This document shows, piece by piece, positions 11,762 to 22,517 of a stretch of DNA of 64,000 nucleotides (position 1 is its first letter; the number at the start of each line of letters is the position of its first letter). Origin of the DNA: Brucellaceae bacterium (lineage in GTDB: Bacteria > Pseudomonadota > Alphaproteobacteria > Rhizobiales > Rhizobiaceae). The translations under genes and the position numbers were made by a program. The stretch is taken from assembly GCA_020637775.1 (NCBI GenBank), contig JACKJV010000005.1, positions 62,001 through 126,000 on the forward strand. The letters run 5' to 3'. The notes under the pieces are model-generated. The model saw only the letters and a list, made by a program, of their open reading frames with translations, had not been told where the DNA came from and ran no database searches.

Positions 11762-12730
11762 ATGCAGCTTTGGGCCATAACCCGGAAGGAAACGGTCGAG
11801 GCGCAAATGAATGCGCCGCCTCCGGTTTTGGCCGACGAAGCCCCGCCTCCCGAAACCCGGATCCGGAAAAAGGGCATCGCGCTCGCACTTGGCGGCGGCG
11901 CGGCGCGTGGCTGGGCGCATATCGGCGTTCTCCGGGCGCTGGAAGAAGCCGACGTTCCGGTGGGCATGATTGCCGGAACCTCGATTGGTGCTCTGGTCGG
12001 CGGCTGTTATCTGGCCGGAAAACTTGACGAACTGGAAGAGTTCGCCCGCAGCCTCACCCGGCGGCGCCTGCTCGGCCTGCTCGATCTCAATTTCGGCGGC
12101 AACGGCCTGCTGGGCGGCATGCGGCTGGATGCGCGCCTGCGCGACCATCTGGAAGGCCTGACCTTCAAGGATCTGCCGGCGCCCTTCGTCTGCGTGGCCA
12201 CCGAGATCATGACCGGTCACGAGATATGGCTGCACAGCGGCTCGCTGATCACGGCCATGCGCGCATCCTATGCGCTGCCGGGGGTGTTCGAACCGGTGGT
12301 GTCGAACGGCCGCACGCTGGTCGATGGCGCGCTGGTGAACCCGGTGCCGGTTTCGGTCTGCCGGGCCTATGAACAGCGGCTCGTCATCGCCGTGAACCTT
12401 CACTACGATCTTTTCGGGCGTGCCGCCGTGGTCAAGCACTCGGCCATGGACCAGTCTGCCGACAATGATGAAGAGCCCGTCGAACGGCCGGAAACCCGCC
12501 CGATGCGGCTTGGCATTACCGGTGTGATGGTCGAGGCCTTCAACATCATCCAGGACCGCATTTCGCGGGCACGCCTGGCCGGCGATCCGCCGGACCTGTC
12601 GTTGTTTCCGGCCCTGTCCCAGATCGGCCTGACCGAATTCCACCGGGCTGCCGAGGCCATCGAACTCGGCTACGCGGAAACCATGCACCGCATGGCCGAC
12701 ATCAAGCGCCTGCAAGCGGTCCACGGCTGA
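11762..12730 (+). CDS. Patatin-like phospholipase (RssA type)
   Basis: A predicted Ser-Asp dyad lipid hydrolase. It shows the oxyanion glycine run GGGAARGW near residue 44, the nucleophile elbow GTSIGAL near 70 and the DGA motif (VDGALVNPVP) that supplies the aspartate. The length is 322 residues. A strong ribosome site (AAAGGAGG) precedes the ATG. Its stop is three bases from the stop of the convergent recJ gene. The natural substrate is not known for this subfamily. Confidence 0.9.
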   Translation: MQLWAITRKETVEAQMNAPPPVLADEAPPPETRIRKKGIALALGGGAARGWAHIGVLRALEEADVPVGMIAGTSIGALVGGCYLAGKLDELEEFARSLTRRRLLGLLDLNFGGNGLLGGMRLDARLRDHLEGLTFKDLPAPFVCVATEIMTGHEIWLHSGSLITAMRASYALPGVFEPVVSNGRTLVDGALVNPVPVSVCRAYEQRLVIAVNLHYDLFGRAAVVKHSAMDQSADNDEEPVERPETRPMRLGITGVMVEAFNIIQDRISRARLAGDPPDLSLFPALSQIGLTEFHRAAEAIELGYAETMHRMADIKRLQAVHG

Positions 12731-12733
12731 ACT

Positions 12734-14516
12734 TCAGACGATCTCCGCTGCATCCAGCAGGCGATATTGCACCCGCACCTGGCCATTCCAGTGGTTGAGC
12801 CCGAGCGTGCCGGCGGTGTGAATCATGCGGCCGCGATTTTGCATCAGGAACCGGCCAAGCGGCGTGTCGGCGGTGCGGAAGGCCATCGCCTCGATCCGCC
12901 GGCCGGTCTGGGATTGCAGCGTGACGCGCAGATGCGCACCGCCATTGCCCACCGGCTGAACACCGGAGACCGTATGGCGCGGCATCGCGAAGACCGGCTG
13001 GGGATGCCCCGCGCCGAAGGGGCCGGCCTGCTCAAGCTGATCCATCAGCGCCAGGTTCGCGCCATCGGCGGAAAGGGCTGCATCGACCTTGATCGACTGT
13101 CCGGCCATGAGCGCATCGACGGCTTGCCGGCTGCGTTCCTCGAAAAAGGCCCGCAATTCACCCAGGCGCGCCCGCTCGACGGTAATGCCTGCCGCCATGG
13201 CGTGGCCGCCGCCCTTGATGAGCAGTCCCTCGCGCACCGCTTCGCCGACAAGGCGGCCAAGATCGAGCCCTGGAATGGAGCGGCCGGACCCCGTTCCCCT
13301 GCCATTGGCATCGAAGGCTATGGCGAAAGCCGGACGGCGGGCTGAATCCTTCAGGCGCGAGGCGATCAGCCCGACGATCCCCGGATGCCAGTGGCTGCTC
13401 TCGGTCACCAGAACCGCAGGGCCATTGCCGTGCATGAGCTCGGCATCGACCTGGGCGCGGGCCTCCTCCAGCATCGCCTGTTCCATGGCCTGGCGCTCGC
13501 GGTTCAACTGATCGAGCCGTGCCGCGATCTCGCGTGCCTCGGAGGTCGTCACCGGCCAGCAGCCGGCTGCCGAGCGCCGCGTCGCCGATGCGCCCTCCCG
13601 CATTGATGCGCGGCCCAAGCGCAAAGCCGAAATGCCACGGCGCGACGGGTTCACCTATGCGTGCAACCTCGGCAAGCGCGGCCAGGCCAGGTGTCTCCAG
13701 GCGCCTTGCGACCTGCACGCCACGGCCGACAAAGGCCCGTTGATGCCTTTCAGCGGCACAACGTCGCAAACCGTGGCCATAGCAGCCAGATCGAGCATTG
13801 ACAGCAGGTCCGGCGGGCGCTTCACACCCTCCCTGGCGCGTAAAGGGCCGACACACGGACCAGCGCCAGGAACCGACGCCGGCAGCACAGAGATAGCCCT
13901 GGCCTGACAGGTCGTCGTCGCGGTTGGGATTGACGACCGCGAGCGCTGCCTCCGGCAGGTCGCCGACAATCTGGTGATGGTCGAGCACCACGACATCGGC
14001 GCCTGCATCGCGGGCCGCGGCAATGGCCTCGGCACTGTTGGACCCGCAATCCACGGTGACGATCAGCGTGGCGCCGCGGGCGCAAAGATCACGCATGGCC
14101 GCGGGATTGGGGCCGTAACCCTCGAAGATGCGGTCAGGAATGTAGATCTCATGCGGCACGCCATAATGGCGCAGGTAACGGCTCATCAGGGCCGACGATG
14201 CGGCGCCGTCGACGTCATAATCGCCGAAAACCGCGATCCGTTCCCTTCCAGGATACCAGCGGCAATGCGGGCTGCCGCCTCGTCCATGGCGGTCAGGCTG
14301 GAGGATCGGGCATCAGGTCGCGGATTGTCGGCTGCAGAAACTCGTTCGGCCTCGTCCAGTGTCACGCCCCGGCCGGCCAGAACGCGGGCCACCAGATCGG
14401 TCATGCCATGCGTCTGCGCCATGGCGAGAGCCGCGTTTTCCTCCACCGGTCCGAGACGCGAACGCCACGCCATGCCCGATGCCGATTTCCGGACATTGAG
14501 AGTAATTCGTTTCCAT
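12734..14516 (-). pseudogene. recJ: Single-stranded-DNA exonuclease RecJ, interrupted by several frameshifts
   Basis: RecJ is a 5'-3' ssDNA exonuclease in recombination and repair. Reading across frames gives a full protein of about 594 residues. The motifs are all there: DYDVDG near 14210, DCGSN near 14050, DHH near 13985, GPRINAGGRIGDA near 13600 and the DHHA1 motif GGGHAMAAGI near 13215. The frame changes near 14467, 14240, 13893, 13843, 13745 and 13547. The start at 14516 (METNYSQ) is inferred from the first frame. Since every motif survives and adjacent genes show the same pattern, I think sequencing indels are more likely than true decay. Confidence 0.85.
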
Positions 14517-14603
14517 CACCCACGCCTGACCGTGATTCGCTTCAGGGCGCGAGGATGCCCGCCGCAAGGGCGCGATGGCAAGCGGAAGGCACCGCTCCGT
14601 CTC

Positions 14604-15894
14604 TCATCGCAGTGGCGCGCGGCTGCGGTCGGGCATCAGGAAAAGGGCCACGACGGCGATTGCTGCGGCCAGCGCCATGAGAATGCCGGCGCCGTGCCAG
14701 ACCGGTCGCGGCGATCAGGCTGGTCGCGATCATCGGCGTCAGACCGCCAAAGACACCGAGGCCGATGTTGAAGGCAACCGAATAGCCGGAAAGGCGATCG
14801 GATTCGAAACAGTTCCGCGAAAGGGCGGGACCGGAGCCCAGCGGGACCGCGAGCAGCAGAAATGTCATGGCGTGGGCGCTTATCACCGACAGCCACGAGC
14901 CGCCGGCGGCGAGCATCCAGGCGTGAAGCGGCCATGCAGCCAAAGCAGTGCAAGCATGGCGATCGCAATCCAGGTGCGGCGCGCCAGCAGGCGATCTCCG
15001 ACGATGGCGAGCAGGGGCATTGCCGGAATGATCAGCAGCGTCATCAGCGTATTCACGGTCAAGGCATTTGCACGGTCCATCAGCCCCTGCGCCGAAAGCC
15101 ATTCGGGAAGATAGACAAACGCGATATAGTAGCTGGTTCCGTAAGACGCAGCGAAGGCCAGCGCCAGCAGCGTCTCGCGCCGGTTGGTGGTGAAGGCCTG
15201 AAGCAAGGGCGACGTTTCCGCACGTGCCGCGTGGTGGTCCGGAAATGGTCGGATTCATGCAGGTTGCGCCGCAGCCATATGGCGGCCGTTCCCAGGAGCG
15301 CACCGCCGGGAACGGTAGCCGCCAGGCCCAGTCGCCCAGCGCCTGCTGACTGAAAATGCTGGTTACCAGCGCGGCGGCACCCACGCCGAGCAGCGAGCCG
15401 GTCATGGAGCCTATATTGGCCCAGCTTCCCGTCAGGCCGCGCTTGCCCTCAGGCGCGGTTTCAACGAGATAGGTCACCGAGGACGAGAACTCGCCGCCCA
15501 CGGAGAGGCCCTGCACGAGGCGCACCAGGACCAGAAGTGCCGGGGCCAGCAGGCCCACTGTCTGATAGGATGGAAGCAGGCCGAGCAACAAGGTCGGCAT
15601 GGCCATCATGACCACCGAAATCTGCATGGTCCGCGCGCGGCCGTAGCGGTCACCGAACCAGCCGAAGGCGGCCGCGCCGAGCGGCCGCATGATGAAGCCG
15701 GCGGCGAAAATGCCGTAGGTCGCGATCAGGCCTGCGGTCGGGTTGCCGGGCGGAAAGAAGACCGGCGCGATGATGCCGGCGAGATAGCCGTAGAGGGCGA
15801 AGTCATACCACTCCACCACATTGCCGATGAACCCCGCCATGACGCGATGGCGCAGATTCGGTGCCTGAGCGTCTTCTTCCTTTTCGTGCCGCAC
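14604..15894 (-). pseudogene. MFS transporter, metabolite:H+ symporter (MHS) type, frameshifted
   Basis: A twelve-helix transporter of the MHS group (relatives of ProP, KgtP and shikimate permeases). The hallmark N-terminus GNVVEWYDFALYGYLAGI and the loop 2-3 motif GWFGDRYGR are intact. From about 15315 onward the frame changes at least five times (near 15315, 15225, 14935, 14830 and 14700). The reassembled protein is about 430 residues, normal for the family. The start is taken as the GTG at 15894, which has AGGA eight bases upstream; the ATG at 15840 is an alternative. It lies between recJ and glpX, which are usually adjacent, so it may be a local insertion into that order. The substrate cannot be assigned. 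Confidence 0.75.
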
Positions 15895-16014
15895 GTTGCG
15901 TGTCCTGACTGTCGCATTGACGACCCTCGGCGCGCATGATGGCGAAACGGTGACGACACGACCGGGCAAAGCCGCCGGGACCGGGATCCTGTTTCCCGGC
16001 CGGACAGGACAGGG

Positions 16015-16983
16015 TCAGAACTTGCTCTGGTCCTGATGCTTGGCCTTGATCTCGCGCACGGTCTGGGACGAGGAGCGCATGACGATCGTGTGCGTGCCGA
16101 TATAGTCACGCGCGAACTTGACGCCAGCGAGCAGGTTGCCGTCGGTCGCGCCGGTTGCCGCGAACAGGACATCACCGCGCGCCATTTCCTCCATGGTATA
16201 GATCTTGTCGGGATCCTGAATGCCCATCGAGCGGGCGCGGGCGACCTTTTCGTCGGAGTTGAGCAGCAGCCGGCCTTCCATCTGCCCGCCGATGCAACGC
16301 AGGGCGGCCGCACCAGCACGCCTTCCGGAGCGCCACCGATGCCCAGATAGATGTCGATGCCGGTCTCGTCCGGGTCGGTCGTGTGGATGACACCGGCCAC
16401 GTCGCCGTCGCCGATCAGGCGGATCGCGGCCCCGGTCTCGCGCACATCCTCGATGAGGCGGGCATGACGCGGGCGGTCGAGAATGCATGCGGTGATCTCG
16501 TTGACCGGAACGCCCTTTGCCTTAGCTAGTGCATTGATGTTGTCCCTCGCGCTGGCTTCCAGGCTGACCACGCCCTTGGGATAACCGGGGCCGACCGCGA
16601 TCTTGTCCATGTAGACGTCCGGCGCGTAAAGCAGGCTGCCCTTCTCGGCAATGGCGATGACCGCCAGCAGTTCGGCAGGTTCTTGGCGCAGATCGTCGTG
16701 CCTTCCAGCGGGTCGAGGGCAATGTCGACCTCGGAGCCACCATGCCGACTTCCTCGCCGATATAGAGCATCGGCGCCTCGTCGCCGCTGCCCTCGCCGAT
16801 GACGACCGTACCCGAGATCGGCAGGCGGTTCAGTTCGTTGCGCATGGCATCGACGGCCACCTGGTCGGCGGCTTTCATCGCCACGCCCGCGCAACCGCGC
16901 AGCCGCGACAGCCGCAGCCTCGGTGACGCGCACCAGTTCGAGGTGAGGATACGGTCGAGACCGGAAGAAGCGTTCTTGGCCAT
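16015..16983 (-). pseudogene. glpX: Class II fructose-1,6-bisphosphatase GlpX, frameshifted
   Basis: Removes the 1-phosphate of fructose 1,6-bisphosphate in gluconeogenesis. Recognisable blocks in order are [23 protein letters not shown] with [44 protein letters not shown] and DPDETGIDIYLGIGGAPEGV. The total length is equivalent to 322 residues, normal for GlpX. The frame changes near 16945, 16880, 16745, 16675 and 16300 with no net shift. Position between hom and recJ is the usual rhizobial order. The loss is probably a sequence-quality artefact. Confidence 0.87.
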
Positions 16984-17164
16984 GGCGTCCTGACTGGAAA
17001 GATCCGAATAGAAGCCCCGGGCGGCCCCCTGGCACACCCTCTCTGGCGCGATCTTTTGTCAGAGCAACGGGCGGGCTGCAAGGCCCGCCAGGGCCTCTGG
17101 CGCTGGGTAAATTTCAAACCGATTGAAAGTCAACCACTTGCCAAGCGGAAGGGAACGGGCCAGC

Positions 17165-18479
17165 TCAGCCAGCCCGTTCTATGCGGATAACCTGGGGACG
17201 GTCCGTCAGGTAACCGTCCTCGGTGATTCCTCCACTGCCTCGCGCACCGCGGCCTCGGTCGTCTCGTGGGTGACGAGGATGACGGTCTTGGCTTCCTCGC
17301 CGCCGTTCTCGGCCGGGTCGGGCGCTGGACGATGGATTCCAGCGAGATGCCGTTGTCGGCCATGCGGCGCGCATGCCGGCAAAGACGCCGGCGCGGTCCT
17401 GAACGGTCAGGCGAATGAAATAGCCGCCCTCATGGCTGCGCATGCGCGCGCGCTCATAGGGTTTCAACTCGGCAGCAGGCCAGCCGAGCGCCGGGCCATG
17501 CTGGAAACCCGGGCGGCTCTTGGCGATGTCGGCGATGTCGCCGATGACGGCCAGCCGTGGCATTTCCGCCGGCACCGGGCCCAGACAGCAGCAATTCGCC
17601 GAGCAGGTCGGTCTCGATGGCGACCGCGTTCGTCACGCCATGCACCTGTGCAATGACGGAGCTTTTCGGCACCATGGTCGGGTGGACGCGTTGCTCGATA
17701 CCGCTGTCGGTCTGCTGCGCCACGCCCAGAAGCTTGATGCGATAGCCAAGTTCGCCGGCCGCTCGGATGTCGGCCAGCGAGATGTTCGAGATGCCTTCCA
17801 GGTAGATGTCGTCGGCCGCGATCTGCGATCCGAAGGCGATCGCGGTGAGGATGGAAAGCTTGTGGGCGGTGTCGTTGCCCTCGATGTCGAAGGTGGGATC
17901 AGCTTCGGCATAGCCCAGTCGCTGGGCATCGGCCAGGACATCGGCAAACGGAATTTCCTCTTCCTCCATCCGCGTCAGGATGTAATTGCAGGTACCGTTC
18001 ATGATGCCGAAAACGCGGCTGACGGTATTGCCGGCCAGGGCCTCGCGCATGGTCTTGATGACCGGGATGCCGCCGGCGACCGCCGCCTCGAAGTTCAAGA
18101 GAACGCCTTTTTCCTCGGCCTTCCTTGCCAGTTCCACGCCATGGCGGGCAAGCAGCGCCTTGTTGGCCGTCACCACATGGCGGCCGGCGTCGAGCGCGGC
18201 GAGCACCGATACGTGAGCAGGACCGGAATCGCCGCCAATCAGCTCGACGAACACATCAATGCCGGGCGAGGCGGCAAGTTCCGCAGGATCGTCGAACCAG
18301 GCAACACCGGACAGATCGACGCCGCGATCCTTGCCGCGATCCCGCGCACTGACGGCCGCAACCTCGATCGTGCGCCCGCATTGGCGTGTCAGCACGCCCG
18401 CGTGCTCATCAAGAATGCGCATGACCGATGCGCCAACCGTACCCAATCCGGCAATTCCAACCCGCAGCGCCTCAGCCAT
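17165..18479 (-). pseudogene. hom: Homoserine dehydrogenase, frameshifted in the ACT domain
   Basis: Reduces aspartate semialdehyde to homoserine on the route to threonine and methionine. The N-terminal NAD(P) domain starts VGIAGLGTVGASV. The catalytic domain includes GIMNGTCNYILTRM and the stretch DPTFDIEGNDTAHKL. Both are intact to about 17575. The C-terminal ACT domain (HEGGYFIRLTVQDRAGV, then ending DRPQVIRIERAG) is spread over other frames, with changes near 17575, 17372, 17318 and 17233. The implied length of about 438 residues is standard. The start at 18479 (MAEALRVGIAG) is preferred to 18497. It lies downstream of the aminotransferase. Confidence 0.88.
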
Positions 18480-18552
18480 GGCCGCCTTGTCCCCCAATCT
18501 CTATCCCGTATCGCAAGAAAACCGGGCCGGCAGGACGCCGGCCGGTGATATG

Positions 18553-19774
18553 TCAGCGACGCGCCGTCAACGACACGACGTTGCCATTGTCCACCGGCGC
18601 GGCCGAGGACAGGAATTTCTTGATGTTGCGCGCCGCCTGCCGGATGCGATGCTCGTTCTCGACCAGCGCAAGGCGCACATAATCGTCGCCATGTTCGCCG
18701 AAGCCTATTCCCGGCGCCACGGCGACATGGGCCTTTTCCACCAGAAGCTTGGAGAATTCCAGCGAGCCAAGAGCCTTGAACGGCTCCGGGATCGGCGCCC
18801 AGGCAAACATGGTGGCGGGCGGCGGCGGAATGTCCCAGCCGGCACGGCCAAAGCTGTCCACCATCACGTCGCGGCGCGCCTTGTAGATCTGGCGCACTTC
18901 CTCGATCTCGGAGCCGTCGCCATTGAGTGCGGCGGTGGCCGCCACCTGGATCGGCGTGAAGGCGCCGTAATCGAGATAGGATTTCACCCGCGCAAGGGCA
19001 GCGATCAGCCGCTCGTTGCCGACGGCAAAGCCCATGCGCCAGCCGGGCATGGAAAACGTCTTGGACATGGAGGTGAATTCCACCGCGATATCCATCGCGC
19101 CCGGCACCTCCAGAATGGAGGGCGGCGGATTGCCGTCGAAATAGATTTCCGAATAGGCAAGGTCCGACAGCAGGATGATGTCGTGCTTGCGCGCATAGGC
19201 CACGACTTCCTTGTAGAAGTCGAGCGAAGCGACATGGGCGGTCGGGTTCGACGGGTAATTCAGGATGAGCGCCAGCGGCTTGGGAATGGAATGGCGGACG
19301 CCACGGTCCAGCGCCTGCATGAACGCATCGTTCGGCTCGACCGGGACCGCGCGGATGACGCCACCGGACATGATGAAGCCGAACGCATGGATGGGATAGG
19401 TGGGATTCGGGCACAGGATGACGTCACCGGGCGCGGTGATGGCCTGGGCCATGTTGGCAAAGCCTTCCTTCGAACCGAGCGTCGCGACGACCTGGGTGTC
19501 GGGATTCAGCTTCACGCCGAAGCGGCGGGCATAGTAATTGGCCTGGGCCTTGCGCAGGCCTGGAATGCCCCGCGAGGAGGAATAACGGTGGGTGCGCGGA
19601 TCGCGCACGACATCGACCAGCTTGTCGACGATGGACTTGGGCGTCGGCAGGTCGGGATTGCCCATGCCGAGATCGATGATGTCGGCCCCGGCGGCCCGGG
19701 CGCTGGCCTTGAGACGGGTTGACCTGCTCGAAGACGTAAGGCGGAAGCCTGCGGACCTTGTGAAATTCTTCCAT
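18553..19774 (-). CDS. Class I/II PLP aminotransferase (AlaC / LL-DAP aminotransferase-like), one frameshift
   Basis: A fold-type I transaminase of about 406 residues. PLP-site features are NYPSNPTA, DLAYSEIYF and the lysine in SMSKTFSMPGWRMG. Rhizobial relatives beside hom are variously annotated as LL-diaminopimelate aminotransferase or alanine-forming AlaC; the sequence alone does not decide. The true start is at 19774 (MEEFHKVRRLPPYVFEQVN). One extra base near 19720 moves the first 18 codons out of frame with the rest; the total length is 3n+1, as expected for one insertion. Neighbours hom and glpX suggest cotranscription. Confidence 0.88.
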
Positions 19775-19875
19775 GTTCGTGACCGTCGAAATCCCTGATG
19801 GCGCCGGGCGCCGGATCCGGCCGGCACCTTTTCAAGCGACCGCTATACACCCTCACCGGGCCGCGGTCGATAGCG

Positions 19876-20307
19876 TCACTCGCTTTCGATGTCGTTCAGC
19901 GCCCGGCGCGCATGGTCCCGGCCAAGCTGCCTCAATTCCGCCGCGCTGCCGGCACCGGCAGTGGCGCCGGCTGCCTTCTGGACCTGGCGGGCGGCATTCA
20001 GTTCGGCCACGGCCGCGGCCCTCTGGGCCGGGCTTATCTGCGCCGTCTCGCCCTTCGGCACGACATTGATATTCGGGAATTGCCTGGTGTCGCGGGGCCT
20101 GCCGGCAGACGGCGCCACGGGCGCCGCCGTTTCCTGCACGCCATCCATCGCCGCGGCCGGCGGTTCGGCAACCGCCACGGAAGCCGGCCCGGGCGCGGCA
20201 GGCGGCGGGAGGAGAGAGCGCGGTGCGGCATCCTCCAGGCTTGCCGACGTGCATCCCGCCGCCGCCAGGACGCAGGCGGCAAGAAGCGCGCGCATCGCCG
20301 TCATCAT
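19876..20307 (-). CDS. Small lipoprotein of unknown function
   Basis: A 143-residue product with a short signal peptide and a lipobox (LAAAGC) about 18 residues in. An Ala/Pro-rich linker follows, then a conserved-looking block around RQFPNINVVPKGETAQISPAQR and a helical Ala-rich tail. The start at 20307 follows AAGG at a good spacing; the frame extends to 20337. It is divergent from phaC. No domain is recognised and no function is proposed. Confidence 0.65.
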   Translation of the reverse strand: MMTAMRALLAACVLAAAGCTSASLEDAAPRSLLPPPAAPGPASVAVAEPPAAAMDGVQETAAPVAPSAGRPRDTRQFPNINVVPKGETAQISPAQRAAAVAELNAARQVQKAAGATAGAGSAAELRQLGRDHARRALNDIESE

Positions 20308-20488
20308 GCTGACACCTTGGAGCAGGAAAAGCCTCATCGATTCATCCCGTGAGCAGCAGGCTGCAAGATCAGGCGACGGAGCCGGCGGGTGGATGGACCG
20401 ACCTTTGTCGCGCTTGTACCGGGGCTCGATTGCAGCCTATTGTGTCAGGAACAAGCCGGTACACGAGCTTTCGGGAGGAACAAGACCA

Positions 20489-22318
20489 ATGTCGAAGGAC
20501 GACAAGGACAAGAAGCCGCAAGGACCGTCAGCCGAGCAGCTGGATTCCTATGTCGTGAAGGATCCGGAAGCCTTTGCCCGGAACATGGCCCGCGCCATCG
20601 AGGCGGCGGGTCAGGCAGCCTCGAACTGGATTGCTCCGCGCGAGGAAGGCAAGGTGGACCCGGTCGCCGAACCCATGGCGGACATGGTCAAGACCTTTTC
20701 GCGCGTCGGCGAATACTGGCTTTCCGATCCAGCGCGCGCGCTGGACGCGCAGACCCGCCTGTTTTCCAACTACGCATGACGGTCTGGACGAATTCGGTGC
20801 GCCGGGCGACCGGGGACGCGGAAGACCATGCCGTCCAGCCGGACAAGGGCGACAAGCGCTTCGCCGATCGAATGGGAAAACAACGCCTTCTTCGATTTCC
20901 TCAAGCAGGCCTACCTGGTGACCAGCCGCTGGGCGCAGGAACTGGTGACCGAGGCTGACGGGCTCGATCCGAAGACGCGCCACAAGGCGGAATTCTATGT
21001 CGACCAGATTTCGAATGCGATCTCGCCATCCAATTTCCTTCTGACCAACCCGGAACTCTACCGCGAGACCATTGCCTCCAATGGCGAGAACATCGTTCGC
21101 GGCATGCAGATGCTGGCCGAGGACATCAAGGCAGGACAGGGTGACCTGAAAATCCGGCAGGTCGACGCCAGCCCCTTCAAGGTCGGCGAGAACATGGCCA
21201 ACACACCGGGCAAGGTGGTCGCCCGCTCCGAGACGGCGGAAATCATACAGTACGAACCGGCCACGGAAACCGTTCTGAAGCGCCCTCTCCTCATCGTTCC
21301 GCCATGGATCAACAAGTTCTACATTCTCGATCTCAACAAGGAGAAGTCCTACATCCGCTGGCTGACGGAACAGGGACACACGGTCTTCGTGATCTCCTGG
21401 GTCAATCCCGACGAACGCCACCGCAAGAAGACGTGGGAAGCCTATATCGAGGAAGGCATCGTGCTGGGACTCGACACGATCGAAGCGGCCACCGGTGAGC
21501 GGGAGGTCAATGCGATCGGCTATTGCGTTGGCGGGACGCTGCTGGCAGCCGCGCTCGCCATGTTCGCAAGGGACGGCGAGGCGCGGATCCGCTCCGCCAC
21601 ATTCTTCACCACCCAGGTCGATTTCACCTATGCAGGGGACCTTCAGGTCTTCGTTGACGAGGAGCAGGTGCGCGGCGTCGAACGCCAGATGGAAGCCAAG
21701 GGCTATCTTGACGGCGGCAAGATGGCGACGGCGTTCAACATGCTGCGGTCGCGCGAACTGATCTGGAACTATGCCGTGAACAACTACATGCGCGGCAAGA
21801 CGCCCATGGCCTTCGACCTGTTGTACTGGAATTCCGATTCCACGCGCATGACAGCGGCGAACCATTCCTTCTATCTGCGCAATTGCTACCTGGAGAACAA
21901 TCTGTCCAGGGGCAGATGGCGCTTGGCGGCGCCCCGGTCCACCTGGAAGACATCACCGTTCCGGTCTACAACCTCGCGACGCGCGAAGACCATATCGCGC
22001 CGGCCAAGTCGGTTTTCCATGGCTGCCGGTTCTTTTGGCGGCGATGTCCAGTTCGTCATGGCCGGCTCCGGCCATATTGCCGGGTGGTCAATCCGCCGAA
22101 CAAGGTCAAGTACCAGTTCTGGACGGGAGGCAAGCCCGAGGGTGATTTCGAGGACTGGGTTGCCTCGGCCACGGAGACGCCCGGCTCGTGGTGGCCGCAT
22201 TGGCATGCGTGGATCGAATCCATGGAGACGGGAGAGCGGGTGAAGGCGCGCAAGGTCGGCGGGCGCAAGCTCGCCGATCTGCAATGCGCCCGGCGAATAT
22301 GTGCTGGCACGTGTCTGA
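20489..22318 (+). pseudogene. phaC: Class I poly(3-hydroxyalkanoate) synthase, frameshifted
   Basis: Polymerises hydroxyacyl-CoA into PHA storage granules. The start at 20489 follows GGGAGGAA. The alpha/beta-hydrolase core is intact: the lipase-box-like GYCVGGT with the nucleophile cysteine near 21525, preceded by [12 protein letters not shown]. The later catalytic Asp and His regions ([10 protein letters not shown] and GSGHIAG) are readable only by changing frame. Frame changes occur near 20775, 20865, 21905, 22025, 22083 and 22283, with zero net shift over a span equal to about 609 residues, normal for class I. The end APGEYVLARV is inferred at 22318. No phaR or phasin gene is adjacent. Confidence 0.88.
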
Positions 22319-22517
22319 GACCGCCAGGGCCGGATGCGTCGCGTTGCCGCAACCGGTTTGCCATCACTTGTTCATCTTGTCGCCTCAATTGACGATTAAC
22401 CGCCGTGTTATAGTCACAAACGCGCGTCAGGGGACTTGATTCGTGTGACGCTGTGATCTTTTTTCCGCAAGCCCGGCCGATCCGGCACTCTTACGGGACG
22501 GCGGCCAAGGGGGACGA

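Noticed and set aside
20528-21865. 445-codon minus-strand frame opposite phaC
   Set aside because: Antisense shadow; PHA synthase motifs lie on the plus strand.
22389-22414. TTGACG ... TATAGT upstream of the YcbK-like gene as a promoter
   Set aside because: Spacing is only 14 bases, too short for a sigma-70 promoter.
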